From: Parcubacteria group bacterium GW2011_GWD2_42_14
GTDB lineage: Bacteria; Patescibacteriota; Minisyncoccia; Phycocordibacterales; UBA12088
Direction of reading: 5' to 3'
DNA length: 34,128 nucleotides
NCBI GenBank assembly: GCA_000998045.1
Contig: LCCS01000005.1
Span: 1 to 34,128 of the forward strand
Shown here: one piece after another, positions 16,190-25,014 of the stretch
How positions within the stretch are numbered: the stretch's first letter is position 1
Layout: each line of letters opens with the position of its first letter
The notes under the pieces: model-generated
What the model saw: the letters and a program-made list of their open reading frames with translations, nothing else
Told to the model about the DNA's origin: nothing
Database searches by the model: none
Made by a program: the position numbers and the translations under genes

Positions 16190-16247
16190 TCAGTAATAAT
16201 ACCATTCAGGCGTACAAACGACATCACGAAGCCCGTGAAAACAAGCA

Positions 16248-16280
16248 AACCCCATATGTCGTGAAGTGACATATGGGGTT
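16248..16280. repeat. Perfect 13-bp inverted repeat between minus-strand genes
   Basis: AACCCCATATGTC (16248-16260) and GACATATGGGGTT (16268-16280), 7-nt loop. It lies between the stop of the PhaC-like gene and the start of the PLD gene. Neither strand has a clear U-run, so it may be a weak terminator or a mRNA-stabilising hairpin. Confidence 0.6.
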
Positions 16281-16329
16281 AAGCGGCGCATAACTGTCTC
16301 TACAAGGCAGTCACTTCGCTCACAACTAT

Positions 16330-17835
16330 CTAATTGCGAAGGATAGACTTTGACAGCAACGGAAGGTCAGGTGGAGTCTGAGTGAGACTCAAATGAAATC
16401 TTTCTGGACCTCCTACCTTTTGGGAAGGAGACGTGGCTTTTTTCACGTGTCCCCCCGACAGAGCTTCCACATGTGTTGCCCATTTCGCTGAGGCAAGGGC
16501 AACTTCAGGCTCAACAAGATCATCATCGGGTGCGTAGAAAATTGCATACCGACAACCCATTTTCTCAAAACTGTTAAGGTTGAGCTTTTTTCCGAAAAGT
16601 GTTACTGGCAAGGTCCCACATGCAGTGATAGGAATGTTGTATGACTGGAAACTGACTTTGGTTATCGCCATAGGGATGTCCACTCTACCATCGCGCAACC
16701 ACACATTAAGTGCAGGAACGGTCGGGCTGAGTTTCCCACCATTATTCACCGAAGCCTCCATCATTTTCCAATCATTGTAGAAGGCAACAACGGGCGCTTG
16801 GTTATCAAGACTTTTGATCTTGTAAACCCAAGACATCAACTGTCCTGAAGCCACTTCGACTCCATTCACCTTCACGGTTCCGTACAGGAGATCGTTGAAC
16901 TCTCGTGGAAGGTTGTCAAGAAACTTTTTCAATCCCCGACTGAATGTGCCGTCCATAGGGGCAACACATGTCATCACTGCGTCAACAGAATCTTTGAGTT
17001 CCCCCGACAGAACGTGCGTCACGGCTAAGTAACCGCCTTGGCAATACCCGTTGAGGGTTACTTTTTGCTTGTGTCGTGCAGCGATCTTTTCGCAGAAAAA
17101 CTTTGTGTCGAGGCAGTCTTCTTCCGGCGTCATTCGTGCGACAGCCTGTGTTGTGTTAATAGGCTTGACAATACGAATATACGTTGGAACACCCATGTTG
17201 GCAAAGCTGTGAACATAGCTTTTACCATTGTCACGAAGGAAACAGAGAATGTTGGGACCTAAGACGTAGGGCGGGATTATGATAATCGGCTTCAAACTTT
17301 CATTCACCAAGTCGTATCGGGTCGTTCCGTCTACAAACGGAAAAATACGATACAACTCGAACCGATCCGTTTCGCCACATTTTCGAGAATTACCGTCACC
17401 AAAGTGGAAGCCGTACTTCGCCTTGATCGCTTCCATCTCGTTATCAAAATCGGCAAGCTTCTGCAATGCTCGACTTTGATTGTTCAGGAACTGTACTGTG
17501 TCTCCTCTGAACAGACTTTCAACAAAACGTACATATTGCTTCGTATGAAAGTCCGCGATACTTTTTGAACTTGCACACATTGCGACATGGAACATGTCCA
17601 TGCAAAGCTCTGAAAGTGCAGAGTTGAGTCGCTGGTTTTCAGCAGAAGTACGCCCACGAGCTCGCACACTTTCCACTTGACGGAAAAGTACGCCGGCATG
17701 CTTCGACTGAGCTTTGAAGTCTTGGGTATATCGCCCAAGCGCCTTCGTGTAGTTTGCCCAATCGGTCAAAGAGTTCTGCCACAGGGTCAAACCCGAGAAC
17801 CAAGGATTAATTGCAGTAAGCTCATTTGTTTCCAT
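16330..17835 (-). CDS. PhaC-like alpha/beta hydrolase (polyhydroxyalkanoate synthase family)
   Basis: 501 aa. The N-terminal 150 residues are helical and PhaC/phasin-like (INPWFSGLTLWQNSLTDWANY). The alpha/beta hydrolase core has IPPYVLGPNI, the lipase-like box GYCQGG with the Cys nucleophile of PHA synthases instead of Ser, an Asp in APDDDLVEPE and a His in LSGGHV, so a Cys-Asp-His triad is present. PHA synthases polymerise hydroxyacyl-CoA. No phaA, phaB or phaR is nearby, so the product is uncertain and the enzyme may transfer or hydrolyse acyl groups instead. SD AGGAGG lies just before ATG; its own promoter is at 17879-17906. Confidence 0.8.
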   Translation of the reverse strand: METNELTAINPWFSGLTLWQNSLTDWANYTKALGRYTQDFKAQSKHAGVLFRQVESVRARGRTSAENQRLNSALSELCMDMFHVAMCASSKSIADFHTKQYVRFVESLFRGDTVQFLNNQSRALQKLADFDNEMEAIKAKYGFHFGDGNSRKCGETDRFELYRIFPFVDGTTRYDLVNESLKPIIIIPPYVLGPNILCFLRDNGKSYVHSFANMGVPTYIRIVKPINTTQAVARMTPEEDCLDTKFFCEKIAARHKQKVTLNGYCQGGYLAVTHVLSGELKDSVDAVMTCVAPMDGTFSRGLKKFLDNLPREFNDLLYGTVKVNGVEVASGQLMSWVYKIKSLDNQAPVVAFYNDWKMMEASVNNGGKLSPTVPALNVWLRDGRVDIPMAITKVSFQSYNIPITACGTLPVTLFGKKLNLNSFEKMGCRYAIFYAPDDDLVEPEVALASAKWATHVEALSGGHVKKATSPSQKVGGPERFHLSLTQTPPDLPLLSKSILRN

Positions 17836-17878
17836 TTTTTCCTCCTATGTAAATGTTAGGGAACTGAATCTGATATCA

Positions 17879-17906
17879 ACGATACTGTAATTGCACCTAC
17901 TGTCAA
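17879..17906 (-). promoter_or_regulatory. Promoter of the PhaC-like gene
   Basis: On the minus strand, TTGACA (17906-17901) and TATCGT (17884-17879) are separated by 16 nt and give a leader of about 35 nt before ATG 17835. The rest of the 17836-18101 gap is AT-rich with no other structure that I can support. Confidence 0.55.
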
Positions 17907-18101
17907 TCGTATGCTGTGCGCTCTCCTAATTTACTCATATCTTAAAGCATATTTTGTAATTTATGAAAATAGTATGAGAATTTGCAAATTTCCGAATAAC
18001 AAATATTGCAGTGGTTTAATAAAAATTTGACTTCTACCTTATTTTACTTGTGTTTTAGACTGTACGTGATATATAAACAACTTACATTCGTCTACTACTA
18101 T

Positions 18102-19916
18102 ATGTCACAAAAAAACAAAGGAGAAACAACAGATACTCGAGGCACCGAAAGGCGAAATCCGCTTCTCTATCTGTTCAGCAGGTCTTGGACATATTCCAAA
18201 GGCAATCGAGACAAAGTAGTGTGGTATTGGATTATGTTTATTGTCGCCAATATTGTGCCGTTGGTCGGTACACCTCTAGTTTTCGCGCACATCATGAACA
18301 CCGTCCAGAAGGAAGGTATTACATCCGAGAACTTTCCAATTCTTATTGGACTACTTTTTCTTACCCTCTTGTTCGACCTTTTTTTCTGGAGCCTCCACGG
18401 ACCAGCACGTTATATCGAAAAGAACAACGCTTTTAAACTTCGTCGAAATTACAAGCATTATCTTTTGAAAGGCATCATGACACTCCCTATGGATTGGCAT
18501 GTTGAGCATCATTCAGGAGACACTATCGACAAAATAGAAAAGGGGACAAATGCTCTGTATACCTTCTCGGAGAGTTCTTTTGAGATCATCAATGCACTTG
18601 TGCAACTGGTTGTGAGCTATGCCATACTGGCTTACTTTAGCCCACCTTCAGCCTTCATTGTTTTCGGAATGATTTGTGTAGCTGTTTGGATAACAATAAG
18701 CTTTGACCGAGTCATAGTGAGACAATACAGAGAGCTTAACTGGGCAGAAAACAAAATTTCGGAAAGCGTGTTTGATGCGGTAAGTAACATCTCCACGGTC
18801 ATCATCTTGCGGGTTGAAAAGCTGGTTTTCAAATCAATCATGAACAAGATTGAAAAACCTTATGAACTCTATAAGCGTAACCAACGACTTAATGAACTGA
18901 AGTGGTTTTTCATAAACATCTGTTGCACGATAATGATAATCGCGGTGCTTTCGGTATATTTTTGGCAAAACATTGGTACGGCGCAAGGTATCTTAATCGG
19001 AAGTTTGTTTCTGCTTATGAATTATCTCAATAAAGTAAACTCACTATTTTATAAGTTCACCGGCATGTATGGTCAAATTCTTCGACGTAAGGCAAACGTC
19101 TCAAACGCAGAGGAACTTACGTATGATTTCAAAACTGAAAACTTTGCAAACCATGTCTTGCCGAAAGATTGGCAACAGTTGGAAGTGCAAAACTTAAACT
19201 TCTCATACCATAGCGACAACACAGAAGATCTACATCTAAAAGATATCACCATGTCTATAGGGCGAGGTGAACGTATCGGTCTTGTTGGTGAAAGTGGTAG
19301 TGGTAAAACCACACTTTTGAAACTGATACGAGATTTGTATCACCCAACGAGCGGAAAAATTATTTGCGATGGTGCAGTGATACAAGACGGTTTTGGAGGT
19401 ATTAGCAGAGCTATTGCACTGGTACCTCAAAATCCAGAGATTTTCGCAACGACCATATTGGAAAATATCACGTTAGATGCTGAGTATCCTATGGATTTTG
19501 TAAAGCACTTCACTGACATGGCGTGCTTTACCACTATCGCAGAAGGTTTGCCACATAAATTTAAATCCTCAATTAAGGAAAAAGGGGTCAACCTTTCTGG
19601 TGGTCAGCAACAACGGTTAGCACTGGCTCGAGGATTACTCGCGTGTCATGACAAAGATATCGTACTTCTCGATGAACCAACATCCAGCCTCGATACAGCT
19701 ACCGAAATGAAAGTCTATCGAAATATTTTTCAAGAATTCCGTGATAAAACCATTATCTCCTCAATCCATCGTCTTCACCTTTTACCATTGTTCCAAACTA
19801 TCTACATGTTTAATGATGGAAGAATAATTGATTCTGGAACTGTACAGGACTTGCTTGCAGACTGCCCAGAGTTTAGGGAGCTGTGGCGACAGTATCATGA
19901 ACACAAACTAGATTAA
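18102..19916 (+). CDS. ABC exporter, fused permease-ATPase (MsbA-type)
   Basis: 604 aa. The TM domain (about 35-330) has six hydrophobic segments. The C-terminal ATPase carries Walker A GESGSGKTT, a Q-loop in VPQNPEIFATTI, signature LSGGQQQRLALARG, Walker B DIVLLDEPTSSLD and an H-loop in SSIHRLHLLP. This is the half-transporter architecture of MsbA/lipid, peptide or drug exporters. The start at 18102 (MSQKNKGE) is preferred over the upstream TTG frame, whose extension is AT-rich; no SD is seen. It sits divergently from the PhaC-like gene. Confidence 0.93.
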   Translation: MSQKNKGETTDTRGTERRNPLLYLFSRSWTYSKGNRDKVVWYWIMFIVANIVPLVGTPLVFAHIMNTVQKEGITSENFPILIGLLFLTLLFDLFFWSLHGPARYIEKNNAFKLRRNYKHYLLKGIMTLPMDWHVEHHSGDTIDKIEKGTNALYTFSESSFEIINALVQLVVSYAILAYFSPPSAFIVFGMICVAVWITISFDRVIVRQYRELNWAENKISESVFDAVSNISTVIILRVEKLVFKSIMNKIEKPYELYKRNQRLNELKWFFINICCTIMIIAVLSVYFWQNIGTAQGILIGSLFLLMNYLNKVNSLFYKFTGMYGQILRRKANVSNAEELTYDFKTENFANHVLPKDWQQLEVQNLNFSYHSDNTEDLHLKDITMSIGRGERIGLVGESGSGKTTLLKLIRDLYHPTSGKIICDGAVIQDGFGGISRAIALVPQNPEIFATTILENITLDAEYPMDFVKHFTDMACFTTIAEGLPHKFKSSIKEKGVNLSGGQQQRLALARGLLACHDKDIVLLDEPTSSLDTATEMKVYRNIFQEFRDKTIISSIHRLHLLPLFQTIYMFNDGRIIDSGTVQDLLADCPEFRELWRQYHEHKLD

Positions 19917-20012
19917 ATATAAGAGAAGGACTTTACAAAAAACAACAATACGCTACTCTACCGCATAGAAAAAGAAATTTGACACACAACAACATCATGC
20001 TTGGAGGAGAAA

Positions 20013-20774
20013 ATGACACAATATGATCGTAGGACCAGTACGGTATACTCAACGAGAGAGATGGAAAACTTCTTTCATCGCAAGTATGTAACGTATCCCT
20101 CATGGCTCACAGCCTGTGGCGACGTGCGCAATCTGCGTATTCTTGACCTTGGTTGTGGAAGCGGAAGAAGCTCTCGAATGCTCGCAGAGAGGGGAGCAAA
20201 GATTTTAGGCCTCGATAACTCACAGGAGCAACTTCTTATTGCCAAAGCAGAGGAAAAGAAAAACCCACAGGGAATCGAATACATTTTTGGGGACTCAGGT
20301 AACCTTCGTCTTTTTAATACGTTCGACATGGTTACAGCGGCAATGCTGTTGCATTACGCCCAAAAAGAAGAGCAACTCTTCAACATGTGCGCGGAAATAG
20401 CTCACGTTTTGATACAAGACGGAAGGCTTGTCACTCTCACGTTGTGCCCCAAACACCCTGTACAGACGTACCACCCGCTTTTAGGCTACTCGAGCGAATG
20501 GGTGGGGCCCTCGTTCCAAAATGGGTCTGAAATAAGAATTACCCTGTATGATTCCAAGGGTGGGGAAGTGGGAGGATTCAGTAATTGGTACTGGGACACG
20601 AAAACCTATGAAAAGGCTCTCGTTCAAGCAGGTTTCCGCAACGTCGAGTGGTCTCGATGTACGATTAACACTGAAGGGAAGAGGTTATTACTTACATCCA
20701 ATCCGCACGACCTTAACTTTCCGGAAATTGAAAACAAGATGATTCTGTCTGTTTTAACTGCAACCTTGAGTTGA
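20013..20774 (+). CDS. Class I SAM-dependent methyltransferase
   Basis: 253 aa, start at 20013 behind GGAGGAG. Motif I ILDLGCGSGRSSRMLAERGA is followed by GLDNS (acidic residue of motif II), GDSGNLRLFNTFDMVTAAMLLHY (motifs III/IV), then a C-terminal part with GYSSEWVGPSF and IRITLYDSKGGEVGGF. The latter resembles substrate-binding parts of small-molecule methyltransferases (Methyltransf_11/25). The substrate is unknown. Stop is TGA, followed by a long terminator. Weak TTTACA/TACTCT elements (19932-19959) may be its promoter. Confidence 0.9.
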   Translation: MTQYDRRTSTVYSTREMENFFHRKYVTYPSWLTACGDVRNLRILDLGCGSGRSSRMLAERGAKILGLDNSQEQLLIAKAEEKKNPQGIEYIFGDSGNLRLFNTFDMVTAAMLLHYAQKEEQLFNMCAEIAHVLIQDGRLVTLTLCPKHPVQTYHPLLGYSSEWVGPSFQNGSEIRITLYDSKGGEVGGFSNWYWDTKTYEKALVQAGFRNVEWSRCTINTEGKRLLLTSNPHDLNFPEIENKMILSVLTATLS

Positions 20775-20775
20775 C

Positions 20776-20831
20776 ACCCGCCCATACAAAACGAACCTGC
20801 TTCGTCTGTGTATGAGGCGGGTTTGTTTTTT
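20776..20831 (+). terminator. Long rho-independent terminator
   Basis: ACCCGCC and CATACA at the left pair with TGTATG-A-GGCGGGT at the right (20776-20822), followed by TTGTTTTTT. It ends the methyltransferase transcript. Confidence 0.85.
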
Positions 20832-20990
20832 GCGTCCCTGTCATTAATCTACGTGGGGATTATGAAGATGGAGGAAGTCCGCTGATATTGTGATATTACT
20901 GGTTCTTAATTTGCCTAAATTCTTTTTCACTCAGATTTCATCACAGACGCTGTATACTTGCAATCCACCAACACGGAAACATCTTTCACA

Positions 20991-21929
20991 ATGGAAATAC
21001 CTTTTACAATGGAAAAAAATATACAAAAAAAAATTATTCCCAACCTTTGGTTTAACAAAGATGCAGAAGAAGCGGTACATTTTTATACAACAGTCTTTAA
21101 TCGGGGAAAAATTCTTAGTAAAACACACTACACAGAAGCCGGTCGTGATGTACACGGCATGGAAGCAGGAACAGTGTTGACGATAGAATTTATGATAGAG
21201 GACACGACGTTTTCCGCATTAAACGGAGGCCCGACTTTTACCTTTACACCTGCAATATCATTCATAGTCAGTTGCCCCTCAGTCGAAGAAGTAAACGAAA
21301 TGTGGGAAAAACTCTCGAAAGGAGGTACTACTCTGATGCCTCTCAACTCGTATCCATTTAGCGAGCGGTATGGTTGGATTCAAGACAAGTATGGCCTTTC
21401 GTGGCAGGTTATATATAACGAACTCAAAAAGGAACGTGGGCTTATGCCATCACTTCTCTTCACCGGTGCACAGTGCGGAAAGGCGGAGGAAGCAATGACG
21501 TACTACACTTCCATTTTTGACGCAAACTCAAGTATAGGTGATATAGCTCGCTATGATGCGAATCATTCTCCAGACAAAGAAGGTACCATTATGTACGCAG
21601 AATTTACCCTTGCGGGGCAAAAGTTTGCCATCATGGACAGTGCCCAGGAACATGGCTTCACTTTTAACGAAGCGATTTCGTTTATAGTTTTGTGCGAAAC
21701 ACAGGAAGAGATAGATTACTACTGGGAAAAACTATCTACTAATCCTGAGGCAGAACAGTGTGGGTGGTTAAAGGATAGGTATGGCGTATCATGGCAAATC
21801 GTTCCCACTACTTTGGGTGAAATACTTATGTCTACCGACAGGCAACGAGTGGATCGAGTTATGGCGGCACTGCTAGAGATGAAGAAACTTGATATAGGAA
21901 AATTGGAAGAAGAGTTTATAAAACATTAA
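20991..21929 (+). CDS. Two-domain PhnB-like VOC (glyoxalase-fold) protein
   Basis: About 312 aa. Two tandem VOC/PhnB-type (PF06983) modules are seen: IIPNLWFNKDAEEAVHFYTTVF ... YGWIQDKYGLSWQVI, then PSLLFTGAQCGKAEEAMTYY ... CGWLKDRYGVSWQIVP. They are internal duplicates with the WxxDxxGxSWQ ending. Members are often annotated as 3-demethylubiquinone methyltransferase-like, but that activity is doubtful. Start choice is uncertain: ATG 20991 and ATG 21009 both lie in a repeated TTTxACAATGGAAA context; TATACT at 20953-20958 would give a short leader. It is followed 18 nt later by a single-domain paralogue. Confidence 0.85.
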   Translation: MEIPFTMEKNIQKKIIPNLWFNKDAEEAVHFYTTVFNRGKILSKTHYTEAGRDVHGMEAGTVLTIEFMIEDTTFSALNGGPTFTFTPAISFIVSCPSVEEVNEMWEKLSKGGTTLMPLNSYPFSERYGWIQDKYGLSWQVIYNELKKERGLMPSLLFTGAQCGKAEEAMTYYTSIFDANSSIGDIARYDANHSPDKEGTIMYAEFTLAGQKFAIMDSAQEHGFTFNEAISFIVLCETQEEIDYYWEKLSTNPEAEQCGWLKDRYGVSWQIVPTTLGEILMSTDRQRVDRVMAALLEMKKLDIGKLEEEFIKH

Positions 21930-21947
21930 AAGTTTAAAAACATTCAT

Positions 21948-22403
21948 ATGAGTACAATTCAAACTACATACCTGTGTTTTAACGGAAACGCAAAAGAAGC
22001 AATGGAGTTTTATCAATCAATCCTAGGAGGAACCCTACGATTACAAACATATGGAGAGGTTATGGGAGAGAAGAATCCTCTATTAAAGGATAGGATTATC
22101 CACGCATATCTTGAGCACAGCACGGTATTGATTATAGCCCGTGACACACATCCGAAATACAACATCCTTGCTGAAGCTACAGAAACCACACGCGTACGGA
22201 TAGCGAGCCCAGACGAGACCATGCTTTCATACTATTTTACAAAACTTTCAAAGGGGGGAAGAGTAGATATGCCACTAACAAGACAAGTGTGGGGTGATGC
22301 ATACGGCATGCTTACTGATAAATTTGGTATACCTTGGATTATTAACATTATTGCAACAGAAGTGCTTACCTACAGAGACTACAGAGAAAAGACACGAGTA
22401 TAA
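21948..22403 (+). CDS. Single-domain PhnB-like VOC protein
   Basis: 151 aa. TTYLCFNGNAKEAMEFYQSILGG at the N-terminus and ending YGMLTDKFGIPWIINI follow the PhnB/VOC pattern. It is a paralogue of the preceding two-domain gene, probably in the same transcript given the 18-nt gap. The function (small-molecule binding, resistance or isomerisation) cannot be assigned. Confidence 0.85.
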   Translation: MSTIQTTYLCFNGNAKEAMEFYQSILGGTLRLQTYGEVMGEKNPLLKDRIIHAYLEHSTVLIIARDTHPKYNILAEATETTRVRIASPDETMLSYYFTKLSKGGRVDMPLTRQVWGDAYGMLTDKFGIPWIINIIATEVLTYRDYREKTRV

Positions 22404-22414
22404 GTATACTAACC

Positions 22415-22446
22415 AAAAAAACTCCCCATACACGGGGAGTTTTTGA
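22415..22446. terminator. Bidirectional terminator
   Basis: ACTCCCC (22421-22427) and GGGGAGT (22434-22440), flanked by A-run and T-run, between two convergent genes. Confidence 0.85.
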
Positions 22447-22458
22447 AAAAAACTTTTT

Positions 22459-23451
22459 TTAAAAACCTGAGCCCCTCCGTATAATAAATTGCTCTACTTG
22501 GATTTCTCCATCATCTGATTTTGTAAATACCACATCCGCCGTCAGTGCGATGTGCCCGTCTTCATACTGTATAATCGCACTGGTATCACTTGTTTGTCGT
22601 ATTGAGGTAATATAAAACGTTCCTCCAAGAACCGCCTTAGCAGGGCTCAAACTAGCAATGTTTGCACGGATATACTCCTCAAACGCACTATCGACACCAG
22701 GAAGTGGAGCGACTTGAAACGTCACCCGATAATTCGCAGCTCCTAAGACTTTTGTAGACACAGCTTCAGGGGAAACTTTGACAATAGAAACCTCGTACGC
22801 GTCGAAAGGTTGAGGTTGTTGATCGGACATCATGAGAGTGTTGAGAGAATCAGTATCACTTTCAAGTGTGACACTCACCGTAAGGGCTCCAGCTTGGATA
22901 CACTCTACATCGATAGGGCAACGCGAATCACCTTCCACTCCACCGAAAGTAATACGCACCGCACCTATGAGTGCAGACTCACCTACTGCAAGTGTCCCTT
23001 GTGCCACACCAGCCTCATTTGGTTGGTTTTCAGCACCAGTAAGAGTAGTTACGCGAAGTGTGTTACCTGTGGTAAATGTGCCTGTTATAGTAACTATGTT
23101 GCCAAGCAATGCTTCCGCTTCCGCCACATCACGTATGATGAGCGGTAGTGCGTAGGTCACTTCACCCATACCAGTAAGAGGAGACGCAACTGAAAGTACA
23201 TACTGATCCCCTTGTGCAATAAGCTCCCCTGTAAAGCTTTCTTGGTTTGGACACGGCGCAAACTCACACGCTAACCCTGTGCGCCCAACTCCTGTTCCAT
23301 CAGGGCAAATCATTGCTTCTGTAGTACAGGCTATTTCGCCTTCAGACTCTTGATCTAGTGAGGAAACAAAAAGGTACAGTGCAATTGCAACCACAATACC
23401 TATACTAAGTAGTGTGGCGTAAAAATAAGGTTTTCGGGGTGGCGTTGTCAT
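22459..23451 (-). CDS. Membrane-anchored multidomain extracytoplasmic protein
   Basis: 330 aa. Residues 8-29 are a TM anchor after a basic PPRKP start. A Cys-rich motif follows (CTTEAMICPDGTGVGRTGLACEFAPCP), then a beta-rich domain (about 70-140), a second with DSRCPIDVECIQAG, and a C-terminal domain with EEYIRANIASLSPAK and IIQYEDGHIALTADVVF. From memory such FAPCP and YEDGHIAL segments recur in CPR cell-surface proteins, but I know no tested function. No SD; TACTTT (23460-23465) ends 8 nt before ATG. Confidence 0.75.
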   Translation of the reverse strand: MTTPPRKPYFYATLLSIGIVVAIALYLFVSSLDQESEGEIACTTEAMICPDGTGVGRTGLACEFAPCPNQESFTGELIAQGDQYVLSVASPLTGMGEVTYALPLIIRDVAEAEALLGNIVTITGTFTTGNTLRVTTLTGAENQPNEAGVAQGTLAVGESALIGAVRITFGGVEGDSRCPIDVECIQAGALTVSVTLESDTDSLNTLMMSDQQPQPFDAYEVSIVKVSPEAVSTKVLGAANYRVTFQVAPLPGVDSAFEEYIRANIASLSPAKAVLGGTFYITSIRQTSDTSAIIQYEDGHIALTADVVFTKSDDGEIQVEQFIIRRGSGF

Positions 23452-23539
23452 ATGGTGTTAAAGTATGCACCTGTTACTAAGAACCACAAGGTGGTGTACG
23501 TTACAATGAATCTACGTCTCGCAGTATAACAAATTTCTT

Positions 23540-24652
23540 ATGATTTTTAAAAACTCAAAACACATCCTTATCCTTTTCGGCACAGCTCTTCTTCTCAGTG
23601 TCGTGTATCTTGCCTTCATATATTACGTTGATGCAAAGCGCACAAAAGATATACGCGAACTCGTGGAAACATTCGGATCACACATGCAACACATACCGCT
23701 CCTTGGTACACAAGAAGAAATAACACAAGCAATGGAAGAACACTATGGGCCACTGGTTACGTCACCAGTTCTCATTGCCGAGTTGGTCGCAGACGCCTTA
23801 GAAGACCCAACCCAAGTTCCTGGGCGATTAACTTCAAGCCCTTTTCCTCATCGTATACGTATCACTACTACTGAAGACCTTTCCCGTTACACCACACGAG
23901 TCACTGGAGAAGTGGAGGAAGTAACGAGCGACGGTACAATAGTCCACACACAACCTATCACACTGCTTGTCGAAAAAAGACGAGACAGAGGAAATCGGTG
24001 GTTTATTGCACACATAACCCTACAGACGAAAGACGATACGGAGGAAGTTATTGGAAACACGCAATTGGAACAAACTATTCAACAGTATCTGCTCACCCAA
24101 AAAACATTTAGCTGGCACACGAAGGAAGGAAGTCACACCGTGTGCACATTGGAAAATCTTGATCCAGAGTCTCCGCTGTTTCCACTCTACCTATGGGCTC
24201 ATTGTGGTGAATATAGTATTGAAAACGGTACACTGGTGTCATTGAGTGGGTCTTCGATTCCAGTCAAAATCCAGTACCCAAATGAACTTTCGTACTACGC
24301 TCTTCAAGAATTCTCACATGAGATTCCACGAGACGGTGCATCCTATGCCGAAGATATCAAAAATATATTTCCTGAGCATGTACAAGAAAAAATCTCGAAA
24401 ATTGATAGAAAACTACTTATTGAAAAAAACGAAGCACAAGCACTCGCAACTATTCTCGCTTGGGAACGTGTTGTAGAAGCAGTGACGCAGTGCGAAGTCG
24501 CAAGTGTTTTCCAATCACATAGCAGAGACGTGTCTGTTGAACGTAAAGACAGAAGTACACTTTCCGCTGTTGAGCCAGCAATAGACGATATTTTTGATGT
24601 GGTGCTAGCTTCAGAAGAAACATGTGGACGCATTATAATGGCGACTGAATAA
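23540..24652 (+). CDS. Membrane-anchored hypothetical protein, 370 aa
   Basis: Residues 9-30 (ILILFGTALLLSVVYLAFIYY) form a single anchor; the remainder is predicted outside. A middle segment, PGRLTSSPFPHRIRI followed by RVTGEVEEVTS and NRWFIAHI (about 92-160), looks like a small beta-sheet domain seen in other CPR surface proteins. The family is not firmly recognised. Divergent from the gene at 22459-23451; no SD, TATAAC lies 9 nt before ATG. Two Cys in the C-terminal half may pair. Confidence 0.7.
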   Translation: MIFKNSKHILILFGTALLLSVVYLAFIYYVDAKRTKDIRELVETFGSHMQHIPLLGTQEEITQAMEEHYGPLVTSPVLIAELVADALEDPTQVPGRLTSSPFPHRIRITTTEDLSRYTTRVTGEVEEVTSDGTIVHTQPITLLVEKRRDRGNRWFIAHITLQTKDDTEEVIGNTQLEQTIQQYLLTQKTFSWHTKEGSHTVCTLENLDPESPLFPLYLWAHCGEYSIENGTLVSLSGSSIPVKIQYPNELSYYALQEFSHEIPRDGASYAEDIKNIFPEHVQEKISKIDRKLLIEKNEAQALATILAWERVVEAVTQCEVASVFQSHSRDVSVERKDRSTLSAVEPAIDDIFDVVLASEETCGRIIMATE

Positions 24653-24690
24653 CTCTTTATACTCCTGCATAGTATGGTATAACCAACTTA

Positions 24691-24964
24691 ATGAGGCGAG
24701 GAAAAAGACGAAACAAAGCATACTATGCACCCCCCATCGCGGATGCTGAGCTTGATTTGCATGGATGCACCGCACATGAAGCGCGAGGTGCGGTAGGAGG
24801 GGTGGGTACGTATCCGCATTATCGTGGGAAAAGGGTTACGCTCACCCGAAGGTATTGCCGTACTTCCTACAACTATAAAAAACTTTCTGACTGAACAAGG
24901 ATATACGTACACCTATGCAAAGCTCGAAAACGGTGGAGAAGGTGCCCTTGAAATATCTTTGTAG
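24691..24964 (+). pseudogene. Smr-domain protein gene, truncated and frameshifted
   Basis: The first frame reads AELDLHGCTAHEARGAV, the LDLHG start of an Smr domain. A different frame from about 24808 reads VRIRIIVGKGLRSPEGI then VLPTTIKNFLTEQGY and ends LEISL with TAG at 24962-24964, the Smr core and C-terminus. Between HEAR and VRIRIIVGKG only about 7 residues remain where about 20 are usual, so a deletion of roughly 40 nt together with a shift of frame likely inactivated it. Smr domains act as nucleases or RNA/DNA binders. TATAAC (24678-24683) ends 7 nt before ATG. Confidence 0.8.
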
Positions 24965-24966
24965 GT

Positions 24967-25010
24967 TCGACGTCGGTATCGACGTTGCAATCGACGTCGA
25001 GAATCGATGT
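24967..25010. repeat. Four 12-13-bp-spaced TCGAYGT repeats, with hairpin potential
   Basis: TCGACGT occurs at 24967, 24979 and 24991, and TCGATGT at 25004. TCGACGTCG (24967-24975) is the reverse complement of CGACGTCGA (24992-25000). The array sits in the 50-nt gap between the broken Smr gene and the convergent mscS stop. Confidence 0.7.
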
Positions 25011-25014
25011 TTTT

